This document shows positions 36,916-45,972 of a DNA stretch of 64,000 nucleotides, in pieces. The translations under genes were made by a program, and so were the position numbers. Position 1 is the first letter of the stretch. Each line of letters starts with the position of its first letter. Under the pieces are notes generated by a model. That model saw only the letters and a list, made by a program, of their open reading frames with translations, was not told the DNA's origin and did not search any database. The stretch spans positions 124,001 through 188,000 of the forward strand of contig NZ_BANR01000010.1 of the NCBI RefSeq assembly GCF_000332975.1. The letters are read 5' to 3'. This DNA comes from Gordonia aichiensis NBRC 108223 (GTDB lineage Bacteria; Actinomycetota; Actinomycetes; Mycobacteriales; Mycobacteriaceae).

Positions 36916-38018
36916 ACTCGACGGGCGCCGCGAAGCTCGCTGATCAACTGAGCGCGGTCGACGAGCGCCTGCGCGAATTCTTGTCGGCAACAACGCTTCA
37001 GCGCAGCACGCCGTCGGAGCGAACCTGCACGCTCACCGAGAATCTCGACCGTGCAGAGCGCACCACGGATCTCGCCCTGACATCCGTTGCCGATATGCAC
37101 GATCCTGCTGCAGCAGCTGAAGTCAGCGAGCTCGCCGCGGAGTCCTTGCGCCTGCAATTCGCATTGCGCGAGTTCTTGGCGGGCAGACGCGCGCGGACCA
37201 CAGAATCCCTGTCGTCTTCACTACGTCGACTCGGGGCGCCGACCACTCGCCAGAGCTTCCCCCAACAGGTCTGCGACGAGCTGGCGGGGACAGCGGGGTT
37301 CGGGTCGGCGATGTTCTCAGGTGTCGACTACGGGAGACTCCGGGTTCTCGGGTACACGTCGAGCACTCCACAGGTGGAGGAACAGGGGCCGCGCGAGTTC
37401 ATTCCACCCTCCGACTCCGTGGAGTTCTCGGCCATCAAGGGACCTCACACCCACCCGCGATCATCAACGCATGAGTGCACCACTCCGGGCATTGCCGCGA
37501 TGCTCGGCAGCAACGACTATCTTGTCTGTCCGATCCGGGTCGGCGCAACGGTTCCCGCCATCATGCACGTCGCACACATCGCGCCATTGGTCGTCGATAC
37601 CGAGGATGCAGAGTTCTTTGCCATTTACCAGAGTGCGGTGGTGGCGACATTCGCACGCGAGATGTGGACGCGCAAAGCGACGCACCACTACGCGACACTT
37701 CAACGCGCCGTCGACCAGATCGTCGAAGACACCGTGCGGGTCACTCATTTGGACTTTGACATCGACGATGGTGCGGAACAGGCACTCAGCTCATCAGACA
37801 CCCACCCGATGCCCGTCAATCATGAACTCGAGGAGCTACTCACCAAACGCGAATCCGAGGTCATGCGGCTGATCGCCTCCGGCGCCTCGAACGCCGAGAT
37901 CGCCGAGAAGCTTTTCATCGGAGTCGAGACCGTCAAGTCACATGTCAAGAAGATCCTACGAAAGATAGGCGCGGTCAATCGTTCTGAGGCGATCTCGCTC
38001 TACCTCGACCGCGGGTGA
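36912..38018 (+). CDS. GAF-domain LuxR-family transcriptional regulator
   Basis: 368 aa. N-terminal helical region, GAF-like sensor domain about residues 115-250 (AGFGSAMFSGVDYGRLRVLG, LVCPIRVGATVPAIMHVA) and C-terminal LuxR HTH about 300-360 (LTKRESEVMRLIASGASNAE, GVETVKSHVKKILRKIG). No receiver domain, so it probably senses a small molecule directly. Related regulators activate terpene or alkane-type oxidation genes in actinobacteria. Its closeness to the alcohol dehydrogenase, P450 and ferredoxin genes makes it the main candidate activator of the locus. ATGA overlap with the broken paralog upstream. Confidence 0.88.
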   Translation: MNSTGAAKLADQLSAVDERLREFLSATTLQRSTPSERTCTLTENLDRAERTTDLALTSVADMHDPAAAAEVSELAAESLRLQFALREFLAGRRARTTESLSSSLRRLGAPTTRQSFPQQVCDELAGTAGFGSAMFSGVDYGRLRVLGYTSSTPQVEEQGPREFIPPSDSVEFSAIKGPHTHPRSSTHECTTPGIAAMLGSNDYLVCPIRVGATVPAIMHVAHIAPLVVDTEDAEFFAIYQSAVVATFAREMWTRKATHHYATLQRAVDQIVEDTVRVTHLDFDIDDGAEQALSSSDTHPMPVNHELEELLTKRESEVMRLIASGASNAEIAEKLFIGVETVKSHVKKILRKIGAVNRSEAISLYLDRG

Positions 38019-38045
38019 GTACGTGCCCACAGGGCGAATCGTCAG

Positions 38046-38366
38046 TCAGTTCTCGGAGTCGGGAATCCGGACGCGCATTCCGTCACACGCATCGGATACC
38101 ACGAGCTGACATGACAACCTCGAGTCATCGCAGTAGTCGTCGGCGAACTCGAGGAGTTCGGTCTCTTCGTCTGTCGGTTCTGCGAAGTGCTCACGCCACT
38201 GCCTGTCGATGTGCACGTGGCAAGTGGCGCACGAACAACCGCCACCGCACTCGGCGACAATCCCAGGCACATTGTTGCGTACCGAGCCGTCCATGATGGT
38301 CAACCCGACGGCTACATCTACCGTGGTCTCCGCCCCATCAGCAGCGACGTACGTGATCTTTGGCAT
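38046..38366 (-). CDS. [2Fe-2S] ferredoxin (terpredoxin/putidaredoxin type)
   Basis: 106 aa from the ATG at 38366 (GAGAGGAAG upstream). Cluster ligands C40, C46, C49 and C86 match the spacing of putidaredoxin. CGGGCSCATCHV and SRLSCQL are the adrenodoxin-type signatures. It carries electrons from the reductase encoded just upstream to a P450. It lies 3.3 kb from the CYP gene, which has its own ferredoxin (40993), so it may serve the same P450 or another one outside the window. Confidence 0.9.
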   Translation of the reverse strand: MPKITYVAADGAETTVDVAVGLTIMDGSVRNNVPGIVAECGGGCSCATCHVHIDRQWREHFAEPTDEETELLEFADDYCDDSRLSCQLVVSDACDGMRVRIPDSEN

Positions 38367-38381
38367 CGAACTTCCTCTCAC

Positions 38382-39635
38382 TCATCCTGCAAGGCAGGAA
38401 CGCAGATCGGTATCCGGGTCGGCGATCCGCTGAGGATCGAGCACAGCCGACGACGCAATGAACTTCTTCCCCGCCATGAAAAAGGAAGGCGCATTGGCGG
38501 TCTCGACCGCAACAAGCCTGTTGTGGTCATCGAGGTGAAAGATTCCGAACTTCGCGGCGCCTGCGTCACCTCGGCGGCAGACTGACACACCGTGATGTAC
38601 TAGCCCCGCTATCTTCAACTTCAAGTCGAACTGATCAGACCAGAACCACGGCACCTCAGCACCCGGGAGCGGGGTCCCCGCGATACACGCAGCCACTCGC
38701 TTCGCCTGCTCCATCGCGCTGGGGATACTCTCGAAGCGCATCGTATCCCCGCCCACCGGACGGCGGGTAGCGTCTCCGACAGCGAAGACATGTGGCACAC
38801 TCGTGCGTCCATTCTCGTCGACGACGATCCCGTCCGCACAGTTGATTCCGCAGTCTGCAGCCAACTCGTCGTTCGGGATGGCCCCGACGCCCACGAGGAC
38901 CGCATCGCAGGGAATGCTCGTACCGTCGGCAAGTTCGACCCCGATGACTGCACCCCCATCCGTTGCCAGACCGACCACATCGACGCCGGTCAGAATGTCG
39001 GTTCCCCGGACTCGGTGATGGTCGGTGAGAAGGGTGGAGAACTCGTGGCTCGCGACTCGTGCCAGTACCCGTTCTTCTCGCTCCAAGACCGATACAGCAA
39101 GGTCGTGCACCCGTGCCTCGGCCGCAACTTCAAGTCCGATGTATCCGCCACCGATGATCACCAGGCGACCGCCGCGTTGGACCGCCGAACGCAAGGTCCT
39201 GGCGTCATCGAGCGTTCTCAGCGTCATCACGCCCTCGGCGTCGGCGCCCGGGAGGTTGAGTCGTCGTGGGCGTGATCCCGTGGCAATCACGAGGGTCCCG
39301 TATTCAATCCGGCTTCCGTCGGCCGTTTCCACGGCGCGTTCACTCGGCAGTATGCGGGCGGCTCTACTCCCGAACCGGGTGTCGATCTTCATCTCGTCGT
39401 AGAAGCCCTGGCCGCGGAGGGGTTGTTCAAGCGAATCACCCATGAACTTCTTGGACAACGGAGGCCGATGGTACGGATCGTGTACTTCGTCTCCCAGGAG
39501 AATCACATCGCCGGTGAAACCTTCCTGTCGCACCAGCGCGGCGAGATTTGCACCAGCATGTCCGGCACCGATGATGACGACCGGCGAATCCGTATCGGTG
39601 CTGAAGTCGCTGACAGCACTCCCAGTGATGGTCAT
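38382..39635 (-). CDS. FAD-dependent ferredoxin reductase (putidaredoxin/terpredoxin reductase type)
   Basis: 417 aa from the ATG at 39635. No good Shine-Dalgarno is visible, and the longer frame to 39743 would cover the mceG promoter. FAD motif VVIIGAGHAGAN, ATGSRPRRL, the NAD motif IIGGGYIGLE and the FAD-binding VFAVGDATR are complete, followed by a reductase C-terminal domain from about 320. It takes electrons from NADH and passes them to the ferredoxin gene 15 bp downstream. Together with the CYP108-like gene it makes a class I P450 system. Confidence 0.9.
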   Translation of the reverse strand: MTITGSAVSDFSTDTDSPVVIIGAGHAGANLAALVRQEGFTGDVILLGDEVHDPYHRPPLSKKFMGDSLEQPLRGQGFYDEMKIDTRFGSRAARILPSERAVETADGSRIEYGTLVIATGSRPRRLNLPGADAEGVMTLRTLDDARTLRSAVQRGGRLVIIGGGYIGLEVAAEARVHDLAVSVLEREERVLARVASHEFSTLLTDHHRVRGTDILTGVDVVGLATDGGAVIGVELADGTSIPCDAVLVGVGAIPNDELAADCGINCADGIVVDENGRTSVPHVFAVGDATRRPVGGDTMRFESIPSAMEQAKRVAACIAGTPLPGAEVPWFWSDQFDLKLKIAGLVHHGVSVCRRGDAGAAKFGIFHLDDHNRLVAVETANAPSFFMAGKKFIASSAVLDPQRIADPDTDLRSCLAG

Positions 39636-39679
39636 ATGTGAAGTGTCATCGATCGTCCCTGCTCGCGCGTCACCACACC

Positions 39680-39694
39680 GGGTGATTATCACCC
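39680..39694. promoter_or_regulatory. Perfect palindrome between ferredoxin reductase and mceG
   Basis: GGGTGATTATCACCC, two 7-bp arms around one base. Its GGGTG/CACCC ends are the same half-sites as at 20.6, 35.6 and 42.9 kb but in the opposite orientation. It may control both divergent genes. Confidence 0.5.
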
Positions 39695-39808
39695 CCACGC
39701 CAGAGGCAATCGCGCTCGCAGTCGCGCAACCAGTCGGCCCCATGTACTAGAGCTGAGTATGGAGAACTATTGCCACGAGGTCTATCAAGACGACGAAGCG
39801 GAGGAACT

Positions 39809-40891
39809 GTGGGTGTCGAGGTGAGTGTTGCTGATCTGACGAAGTCGTTTGGATCGCAGAATATTTGGCGTGATGTGACGTTGACGTTGCCGTCGGGTGA
39901 GGTGTCGGCGTTGCTGGGCCCGTCGGGTACGGGTAAGTCGGTGTTTTTGAAGACGTTGATCGGGTTGCTGCATCCTGAGCAGGGGTCGGTGATCATCGAT
40001 GGCACCGATATCACGCAGTGTTCGGCCAAAGAGCTGTACGAGATCCGCAAACTGTTCGGTGTGTTGTTCCAGGACGGCGCGCTGTTCGGGTCGATGAGTT
40101 TGTATGACAACATCGCGTTCCCGCTTCGTGAGCACACGAAGAAGAAGGAAGACGAAGTCCGGCGGATCGTGATGGAGAAGATCGATCTGGTCGGTTTGGC
40201 CGGCGCGGAGGACAAGCTGCCCGGTGAGATCTCCGGTGGTATGCGCAAACGTGCCGGGTTGGCGCGGGCGTTGGTGCTCGATCCGCAGATCATTTTGTGT
40301 GATGAGCCGGACTCGGGTCTGGATCCGGTGCGTACCGCCTATATCTCGCAGTTGTTGATCGATATCAATGCGCAGATCGATGCGACGATTCTGATCGTGA
40401 CGCACAACATCAACATTGCTCGCACGATTCCGGACAACATCGGCATGTTGTTCCGGAAGGAGTTGGTGATGTTCGGTCCGCGTGAGCAGTTGCTGACCTC
40501 GGAGCAGCCGGTGGTCAAGCAGTTCCTCTCCGGTGATCGGTTCGGTCCGATCGGTATGTCGGAGGAGAAGGACGAGGCTGTTGCCGCGCAAGAGGCTGCG
40601 ATGCAGGCCGCGGGTATTTCCGGTGGCGGTACCAAGGATGATTTCACCGAGATCATTCCGCAGGTGCAGCCCAATCCGGGGATGCCCGAGCGTAAAGCGG
40701 TCGCCCGGCATCGTGAGCGGGTGCTGGAGATGTTGCCGTCGTTGCCGGCCAACGCCCAACGCGCGATCCGGGAGTCGATGGATCAGGAAGACCAGATCCG
40801 TGCCGAGTCCCGCGCCCACGCCGCCCGACAAACAGCGACCACGGACGCTGAATGGACGGAGTCGCCAACGATGGAACTCGACCGTATCTGA
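39809..40891 (+). CDS. mceG: MceG/Mkl-type ABC transporter ATPase
   Basis: 360 aa from the GTG at 39809 (GGAGG five bases upstream). Walker A GPSGTGKS, signature ISGGMRKR, Walker B ILCDEPDSGLDP and the switch His in VTHNINIA are intact. A long C-terminal extension after the ATPase core (from about 250) is typical of MceG, the shared motor of Mce importers. Usually such a gene stands alone on the chromosome; here it is between the two ferredoxin genes. Codons end mostly in G or T (GAT, GGT, TTG, GTG, TCG), unlike the C-ending codons of its neighbours, suggesting a separate origin. It should power the YrbEAB-Mce complex at 20.8 kb. Confidence 0.9.
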   Translation: MGVEVSVADLTKSFGSQNIWRDVTLTLPSGEVSALLGPSGTGKSVFLKTLIGLLHPEQGSVIIDGTDITQCSAKELYEIRKLFGVLFQDGALFGSMSLYDNIAFPLREHTKKKEDEVRRIVMEKIDLVGLAGAEDKLPGEISGGMRKRAGLARALVLDPQIILCDEPDSGLDPVRTAYISQLLIDINAQIDATILIVTHNINIARTIPDNIGMLFRKELVMFGPREQLLTSEQPVVKQFLSGDRFGPIGMSEEKDEAVAAQEAAMQAAGISGGGTKDDFTEIIPQVQPNPGMPERKAVARHRERVLEMLPSLPANAQRAIRESMDQEDQIRAESRAHAARQTATTDAEWTESPTMELDRI

Positions 40892-40931
40892 CCACGATCG
40901 CGGACTGGACTCAGCGACCACGGACCAAAGA

Positions 40932-40973
40932 GAAAGGCGGGCCGGTTTGCCTCAGCAAACCGGCCCGCCTTTC
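40932..40973. terminator. Perfect 19-bp hairpin terminator
   Basis: Arms 40932-40950 and 40955-40973 are exact complements around a CTCA loop. The stem base is AAAGG on one side and CCTTT on the other. It serves mceG and the convergent ferredoxin gene. Confidence 0.88.
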
Positions 40974-40992
40974 CGCAACTAATCCTCAATTG

Positions 40993-41310
40993 TCAGCGAC
41001 TGTCGAAAACGCGTACCTCAATTCTCTGATCAGTATCCGGAGCGATCAACTGGCACGATAGACGTGAAGTCGCACACGCGTCATCGGAAAACTCGATCAG
41101 TTCGCGTTCTTCGTCCGAGGGCTCACTGAACAGTGCAGCGTACTCGGGATCGACGCTCACGTGGCAGGTGGCACACGAACAATTGCCACCGCACTCAGCC
41201 ACAATTCCGGGAAGATTGTGTTGCGTGGACACAGCCATCAAACTCTGGCCAGGCGGCACCTCAATCTCGCGAACTGTTCCATCCGGAAGATGATAGGCCA
41301 CGAGCGGCAT
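40993..41310 (-). CDS. [2Fe-2S] ferredoxin (terpredoxin type)
   Basis: 105 aa, ATG with AAGGAGG upstream. Ligands C40, C46, C49 and C86, as in putidaredoxin, with CGGNCSCATCHV. It lies 42 bp after the P450 gene on the same strand, so it is probably the direct electron donor. It is clearly paralogous to the ferredoxin at 38046, including the EPSDEERELIEFSDDAC-like acidic stretch used for partner docking. Confidence 0.92.
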   Translation of the reverse strand: MPLVAYHLPDGTVREIEVPPGQSLMAVSTQHNLPGIVAECGGNCSCATCHVSVDPEYAALFSEPSDEERELIEFSDDACATSRLSCQLIAPDTDQRIEVRVFDSR

Positions 41311-41352
41311 GGGACGCCTCCTTCAGCACAGATGATGGTTGATTTCGACAGA

Positions 41353-42675
41353 TCATTCGAGCGTGAGGTGAACCGGGAGATGCCGCAGACCACCAACGAA
41401 GTTGGTCTGAATCATCTTGGGAGTACCGGTGATCTCTACTTTCTCAAGATGCGGGAGCAGCTCTTCGAGAAACACCTTCATCTCCAGCTTGGCGAGATGC
41501 TGCCCGATACACATGTGCGGTCCGTAGCCGAACGCAATCTGCTTGTTCGGTCGACGATCAAGCCGGAAAGTATCGGGGTCCTCGAACACCTCGGCGTCAC
41601 GGTTCCCGGATTGGAACAACAGCATGAGACGGTCGCCCGCCTTGATCTGCTGACCGCGTACTTCCGCATCGGACAGAGCAACCCGAGAGAACTGCTTGAC
41701 CGGGGAAACCATTCGCAATGCCTCGTTGACGACATTCGGGATGAGCGAAAGGTCGCTGCGGACCTGGGCCAGCAGTTCCGGGTTGTGCGCGAACTCCTCG
41801 AGTAGTCCTGCGATCGTGCTCGCCGTCGTGTCATGGCCCGCGGTAGAGATTGCGATGAACCACCCGTATGCGAACGTCTTCGGGAAGTACTCGCCGTCCT
41901 CCTGACGCGCCACGGCGATAAGAGTCGCCAGATCGTCACGAGGATTCGCACGACGGCTCTCGACCAGCTTGTCGAAGTATCCGTAGAAGTCGGCGATGGC
42001 AGCGGCCCACTGCTGCGCTGCGGCGTCGGGTGACTGATGTTCGACGTCCTCTCGTGCCGCATCGGGGTCGGCCGTCCCGAACAGGTCCTGGGTCAATGCC
42101 ATCATGCGAGGTTCGTCTTCTTCGGGCACGCCGAAGAGAGTCATGATCACGTGCAACGGGAAATAGACGGCAAAGTCATTCACCGCGTCCAGGTCGGGAT
42201 CGCGAGCGAGGAGCCGCGCCACCTGCTCCTTTGCGATTTCCCGGATTCGGTCTTCCCATTTCTTGAGGTTTGCGGGTCGGAACCAGTCGAACGCGACGTC
42301 CTTGATCGTCGAGTGCTCCGGAGGATCAAGGTAGGGCAGTGCGTCGAGGATTCGCAGTGAGCCGCCGGTCAGTTGCTTCGTGAACGCATCGCCGGCCTGA
42401 TTGGCGCACATGGGGTTGTGTGCACCCTTCTCTTCACCGCCACCGGCGCTGAAAACCTGGGGTTGGCGCTCGATCTCCATCAGATCTGCATGCTTGGTGA
42501 CCAGCCACAGATCGTCGTAACCTTCTACGCTGACCTTGGCCAGTGGAGCGTTCTCGCGCAACCACCGATATGCCTCATACAGCTTGGCGTTGTCGCTGTG
42601 ACCCTCTGGTAAAACGATCTGCCTGGCGATCTCGTCGGGCACCTGGGTACTGGATGCCGTTGCGAAAGTAGTCAT
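41353..42675 (-). CDS. Cytochrome P450, CYP108-like
   Basis: 440 aa from the ATG at 42675 (AAGGAAGGGA upstream); a longer frame to 42777 is rejected. Heme Cys C389 in [19 protein letters not shown], the I-helix oxygen motif [10 protein letters not shown] and ExxR in NEALR. The N-terminus ([26 protein letters not shown]) and the end ([15 protein letters not shown]) match my memory of P450terp (CYP108A1) closely. That enzyme hydroxylates the ring methyl of alpha-terpineol; CYP108N members act on p-cymene and limonene. Allylic methyl oxidation of a monoterpene-like substrate is the best guess. Transcribed with its ferredoxin. Confidence 0.88.
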   Translation of the reverse strand: MTTFATASSTQVPDEIARQIVLPEGHSDNAKLYEAYRWLRENAPLAKVSVEGYDDLWLVTKHADLMEIERQPQVFSAGGGEEKGAHNPMCANQAGDAFTKQLTGGSLRILDALPYLDPPEHSTIKDVAFDWFRPANLKKWEDRIREIAKEQVARLLARDPDLDAVNDFAVYFPLHVIMTLFGVPEEDEPRMMALTQDLFGTADPDAAREDVEHQSPDAAAQQWAAAIADFYGYFDKLVESRRANPRDDLATLIAVARQEDGEYFPKTFAYGWFIAISTAGHDTTASTIAGLLEEFAHNPELLAQVRSDLSLIPNVVNEALRMVSPVKQFSRVALSDAEVRGQQIKAGDRLMLLFQSGNRDAEVFEDPDTFRLDRRPNKQIAFGYGPHMCIGQHLAKLEMKVFLEELLPHLEKVEITGTPKMIQTNFVGGLRHLPVHLTLE

Positions 42676-42786
42676 CGTCCCTTCCTTCTCGTTCACGTCG
42701 GTATGTTGATCCGACAGGCTGTCCCGCGATGGGAGTGATGATCTTGGCCAACGGCTTACGCCCGGGCGCGAAATCATCAGCCGGAA

Positions 42787-42897
42787 TCCCCCTTATGTGA
42801 GGGAGCAGTACCAACGTTAAGAAGGTCTCAGCGCACCTACGATGGCTGTGGAGGAAGTTCACCCCTTTTCCCCCTCCAGAATCCCCCACTTGGGGTG
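42787..42897. promoter_or_regulatory. P450 promoter region with GGGGTG-type repeats
   Basis: CCCCC-ACTT-GGGGTG at 42883-42897 has the same N4 spacing as the sites at 20641 and 35619. A weaker CCCCCT-N6-AGGGAG lies at 42788-42805 and a lone CACCCC at 42860. GACAGGCTGTC, a short palindrome, lies nearer the gene at 42713-42723. The 256-bp gap between the dehydrogenase and the P450 otherwise holds no gene. Confidence 0.45.
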
Positions 42898-42931
42898 TGC
42901 CAGGGAGAGATGGCCACAGCGCGTCACACAC

Positions 42932-43996
42932 TCATCGGGACAGTTCGACAGCCTCGTCGAGCAGCGCGGCCGCGACGCACTCGTTCCAGTCGGCAGGCGT
43001 CCCGTACAGCGTGCGGTCAAGCTTGGCCCGCTTGTAGTACAGGTGCAAATCGTGCTCCCAGGTGTAGCCGATCGCCCCGTGCACCGTCAGGGCCGAATCT
43101 GCAAGGTCTGCAACCGGACCGGTGACCTGTGCCTTGGCCACTGCGGCAGTTGTCGCCGCATCGGGAAGTGCGGCATCGAGCGCAGCAGCCGCATAGAGAG
43201 CAGTCGAGAACGACGCTTCGACGGTGACGAGCATCTGTGCACATGCGTGTTTGACGGCCTGGAATCCGCCGATCAGTTGTCCGAACTGCTTGCGCTGCTT
43301 GCTGTATTCGACAGCGAGCTCGAGCATGCGCTCTGCAGCCCCGAGCGCGTCTGCGGCAACGAGTACCGCCGACAAGGGCGCAATGTGCTCGAAGGCCGAG
43401 GCGTCGGACATCGACGAGATAGAGGCGTCAGTGAACGTGACAGTGGCCGCCGACCGTGACCTGTCAAGGACGTTTTCAGCGGCGACATTCGCTTCGGACG
43501 CCGACAAGCGAGCGATCGCAGGGCCATCAGGCCCCACGACGGGCAGCAGGAACGTGCTGGCGTCGAGCGCTCCAATGACGTTCCGCACGGTTGTACTCAC
43601 GCGGGCACCATCGGTGTCGGTTCTCGACCAGCTGGGGATACGGTCGGCGCGCATTGCCACTGCGAAGCGGCTCGTACCGCCGAGTTGAGCGGCGAGTTCA
43701 TCAGCGGTGAGCAAGCGAGCGGCCAGGGCCGCCGCCATCCACCCCGAGTCGGGACTTGCAGCGCGCCCGAATTCCCTGGCCGCCAGCGCGAGTTCGAGAA
43801 CTCCGCCACCTTGTCCACCCGAGGATTCGTCGTACCCAACGCCCCACCATCCCTCGCCGATCAACGCATCGTCGAAGGTTCGCCGTGTACCCGAGGACTG
43901 GATTTCACGCACGGCGTCGATCGGGAATTTGGCGGCGATCCATTCCCTCAGGGAGGAAGCGAACAGTTCTTGCTCTTCGGACAGTTCCCAGTGCAT
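42932..43996 (-). CDS. Acyl-CoA dehydrogenase, short FadE27-like subunit
   Basis: 354 aa, shorter than one-subunit dehydrogenases. The N-terminal and C-terminal helical domains are recognisable (EYSKQRKQFGQLIGGFQAVK, TVHGAIGYTWEHDLHLYYKR). The middle-domain FAD motif is poor, and the catalytic Glu regions read LGAAERML and YGTPADWN without a clear base. This is the pattern of the non-catalytic partner in alpha2-beta2 dehydrogenases such as FadE26-FadE27 or ChsE1-ChsE2 of steroid side-chain degradation. The catalytic partner is probably the gene at 45973, with the synthetase between them. Confidence 0.82.
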   Translation of the reverse strand: MHWELSEEQELFASSLREWIAAKFPIDAVREIQSSGTRRTFDDALIGEGWWGVGYDESSGGQGGGVLELALAAREFGRAASPDSGWMAAALAARLLTADELAAQLGGTSRFAVAMRADRIPSWSRTDTDGARVSTTVRNVIGALDASTFLLPVVGPDGPAIARLSASEANVAAENVLDRSRSAATVTFTDASISSMSDASAFEHIAPLSAVLVAADALGAAERMLELAVEYSKQRKQFGQLIGGFQAVKHACAQMLVTVEASFSTALYAAAALDAALPDAATTAAVAKAQVTGPVADLADSALTVHGAIGYTWEHDLHLYYKRAKLDRTLYGTPADWNECVAAALLDEAVELSR

Positions 43997-44006
43997 CGTT
44001 CCTCCT

Positions 44007-45959
44007 CTACCTCACGCCCGCGCCGTGGACGACGGCTCGAATCGCGTCAACTGCTTCGGGGTTTTCGGCACTCGACAGGTCTCCCGGGTCGGTTCCGATG
44101 GCGGCGGCGCGTACGGCACGGCGCAGGATCTTGGCCGAACGGGTTTTCGGCAGTGCCTCAACCTGCCACACTTTCGCGGGCGCAAACGGCTTGCCCACTC
44201 CTGCTGCGACACGTTGACGTAGTTCCTCGGACACGCCTTCGGTACCGACCCCTGCCCGCGGAACCCAAAAGGCCCACACGGTTTCGCCCTTCTTGGGATC
44301 TGGTATACCTACGGCAGCGGCCTCGGCGACCGCCGAATGAGTGGTGAGCACGGATTCGACCTCTGCCGGAGCGAGACGCTTTCCTGCGACATTCATGACG
44401 TCATCGGAACGGCCGAGGATGTACCACTGGTCATCGTCGTCGATCAGCGCGTAGTCGCCGTGACACCACATACCGGGAAAAGTCGACCAGTAGGACTCGA
44501 GATAGCGATCGCGGTCCCGCCACACACCACGGGTCATCGCGGGCCACGGCTGGCGACAAACGAGTTCGCCGATGCTGCCCCGCAACGGTTTTCCATCATC
44601 ATCGACGACGTCGACATCCATCCCGAGCGACGGACCACCCAGCGAGCAACTGGGTATCGGCTCGACCGGATAGGGCGCGAGGAAGGAACCTCCGACCTCG
44701 GTGCCGCCGGAGAAGTTGATGACCGGAACCCGACCACCGAAGACGGAGTCGGCCAGCCAGTCGTAGGTGTCCGGGTCCCACGGTTCGCCTGTGGAACCGA
44801 GCACGTGGATCGATGTCAGGTCACGACCGGCGATCTGCTCCAGGGGTGTCGATTTCAATGCTCTGATGAGCGTAGGTGACACACCCAGCATGGTGATCTC
44901 GTGCCGCTGCACCAGATCCCACAGACGACAGGTATCCGGGACGTCAGGTGATCCCTCGTACAACAGCAGTGTCGCGCCGTTGGCGTGCGTCCCGAACGCC
45001 GCCAACGGACCCATGACCCATCCCATGTCTGTGATCCAGCAGAACGTGTCACCGGCGTTGATGTCGAACGAGTAGGCAACCTCCGTGGCTACCTTGACGG
45101 TGAATCCCGCATGCGTATGCACCGCGCCCTTGGGCTTGCCCGTCGTACCCGATGTGTAGCCCAGCATGAGTGTCTGCATCGCAGGAAACGCACTGAACTC
45201 GAACTCGGGACGGGCGGGGTCCACCAACGTAGACCACGAGGCGACAACGACGTTGGCATCGGACAGATCACTCGGACTTCCGACGTTGTCGATGGTGACC
45301 ACGGTCTGCACCGAGGGCGTCTGCGGTAGAGCTTTGGCGAGTTCACCGATCATGTCGACGGTGCGGCCACGACGAATGGTGCCGTCAGCCACGACAACGG
45401 CCTTCACCTCAGCGTCGTTGAGACGCGCCGCAATCGCAGGGGCAGCGAACCCGGAGAACAGCGGGACGACGATCGCACCGATGCCTGCGGCGGCATAGCA
45501 AGCGACGACGGCCTCGGGGACCATCGGCAGGTAGAGGCCCACCGCGTCGCCCTCTCCCACACCGAGTTCGACCAGGCCGGAGGCTACCCGGCCGACCTGT
45601 TCGGCGAGATCCCGATAGGTGAGAGTTCTCACTGAACCGTCTTCTGCCTCATGCACGATGGCACGACGTTCGGCGGCGTCGGCGAGCCAACGGGTGACGC
45701 ACGCGTCGACCGCGTTGAAGGTCCCCCCGACAAACCAATCTGGAAACTCCGCTCCGTTCGAGATATCGAGAACTCTGCCGTAATCCGTCGCGAAAGGGAT
45801 TCCGAGGTCGTCGATTGCGGCATCCCAGTACCACTCGACATCGTCCGTTGAGCGCCGACGCAGTTCGTCGATCGAGTCGATGCCGACGGAGCGTGCCAGA
45901 CGCAAGACGTTGGCGTTGTCGAGGTAGTGGGCGCTCGGATTCCAAACATAAGAACTCAT
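44007..45959 (-). CDS. Acyl-CoA synthetase of the acetyl-CoA-synthetase-like group
   Basis: 650 aa from the ATG at 45959 (GAGGAAG upstream); the open frame to 46145 overlaps the dehydrogenase and is rejected. N-terminal ACS-type cap (NVLRLARSVGIDSIDELRRR, EWYWDAAIDDLGIPF), then the AMP-forming core: GYTSGTTGKPKGAVHTH, SGGTEVGGSF, HGDYALIDDDD, GRSDDVMNVAGKR. The catalytic Lys lies in KTRSAKILRR. The form is close to acetyl/propionyl-type synthetases but with a large acyl pocket not readable by eye. Sits between the two dehydrogenase subunits, so all three probably act on one acid. Confidence 0.86.
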   Translation of the reverse strand: MSSYVWNPSAHYLDNANVLRLARSVGIDSIDELRRRSTDDVEWYWDAAIDDLGIPFATDYGRVLDISNGAEFPDWFVGGTFNAVDACVTRWLADAAERRAIVHEAEDGSVRTLTYRDLAEQVGRVASGLVELGVGEGDAVGLYLPMVPEAVVACYAAAGIGAIVVPLFSGFAAPAIAARLNDAEVKAVVVADGTIRRGRTVDMIGELAKALPQTPSVQTVVTIDNVGSPSDLSDANVVVASWSTLVDPARPEFEFSAFPAMQTLMLGYTSGTTGKPKGAVHTHAGFTVKVATEVAYSFDINAGDTFCWITDMGWVMGPLAAFGTHANGATLLLYEGSPDVPDTCRLWDLVQRHEITMLGVSPTLIRALKSTPLEQIAGRDLTSIHVLGSTGEPWDPDTYDWLADSVFGGRVPVINFSGGTEVGGSFLAPYPVEPIPSCSLGGPSLGMDVDVVDDDGKPLRGSIGELVCRQPWPAMTRGVWRDRDRYLESYWSTFPGMWCHGDYALIDDDDQWYILGRSDDVMNVAGKRLAPAEVESVLTTHSAVAEAAAVGIPDPKKGETVWAFWVPRAGVGTEGVSEELRQRVAAGVGKPFAPAKVWQVEALPKTRSAKILRRAVRAAAIGTDPGDLSSAENPEAVDAIRAVVHGAGVR

Positions 45960-45972
45960 CGTGTGGTCTTCC

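Noticed and set aside
39785..40921. 378-codon open frame on the minus strand opposite mceG
   Set aside because: It is an antisense shadow created by the G/T-ending codons of mceG. The translation is Arg/His/Gln-rich without domains, while the plus strand has all ABC ATPase motifs.
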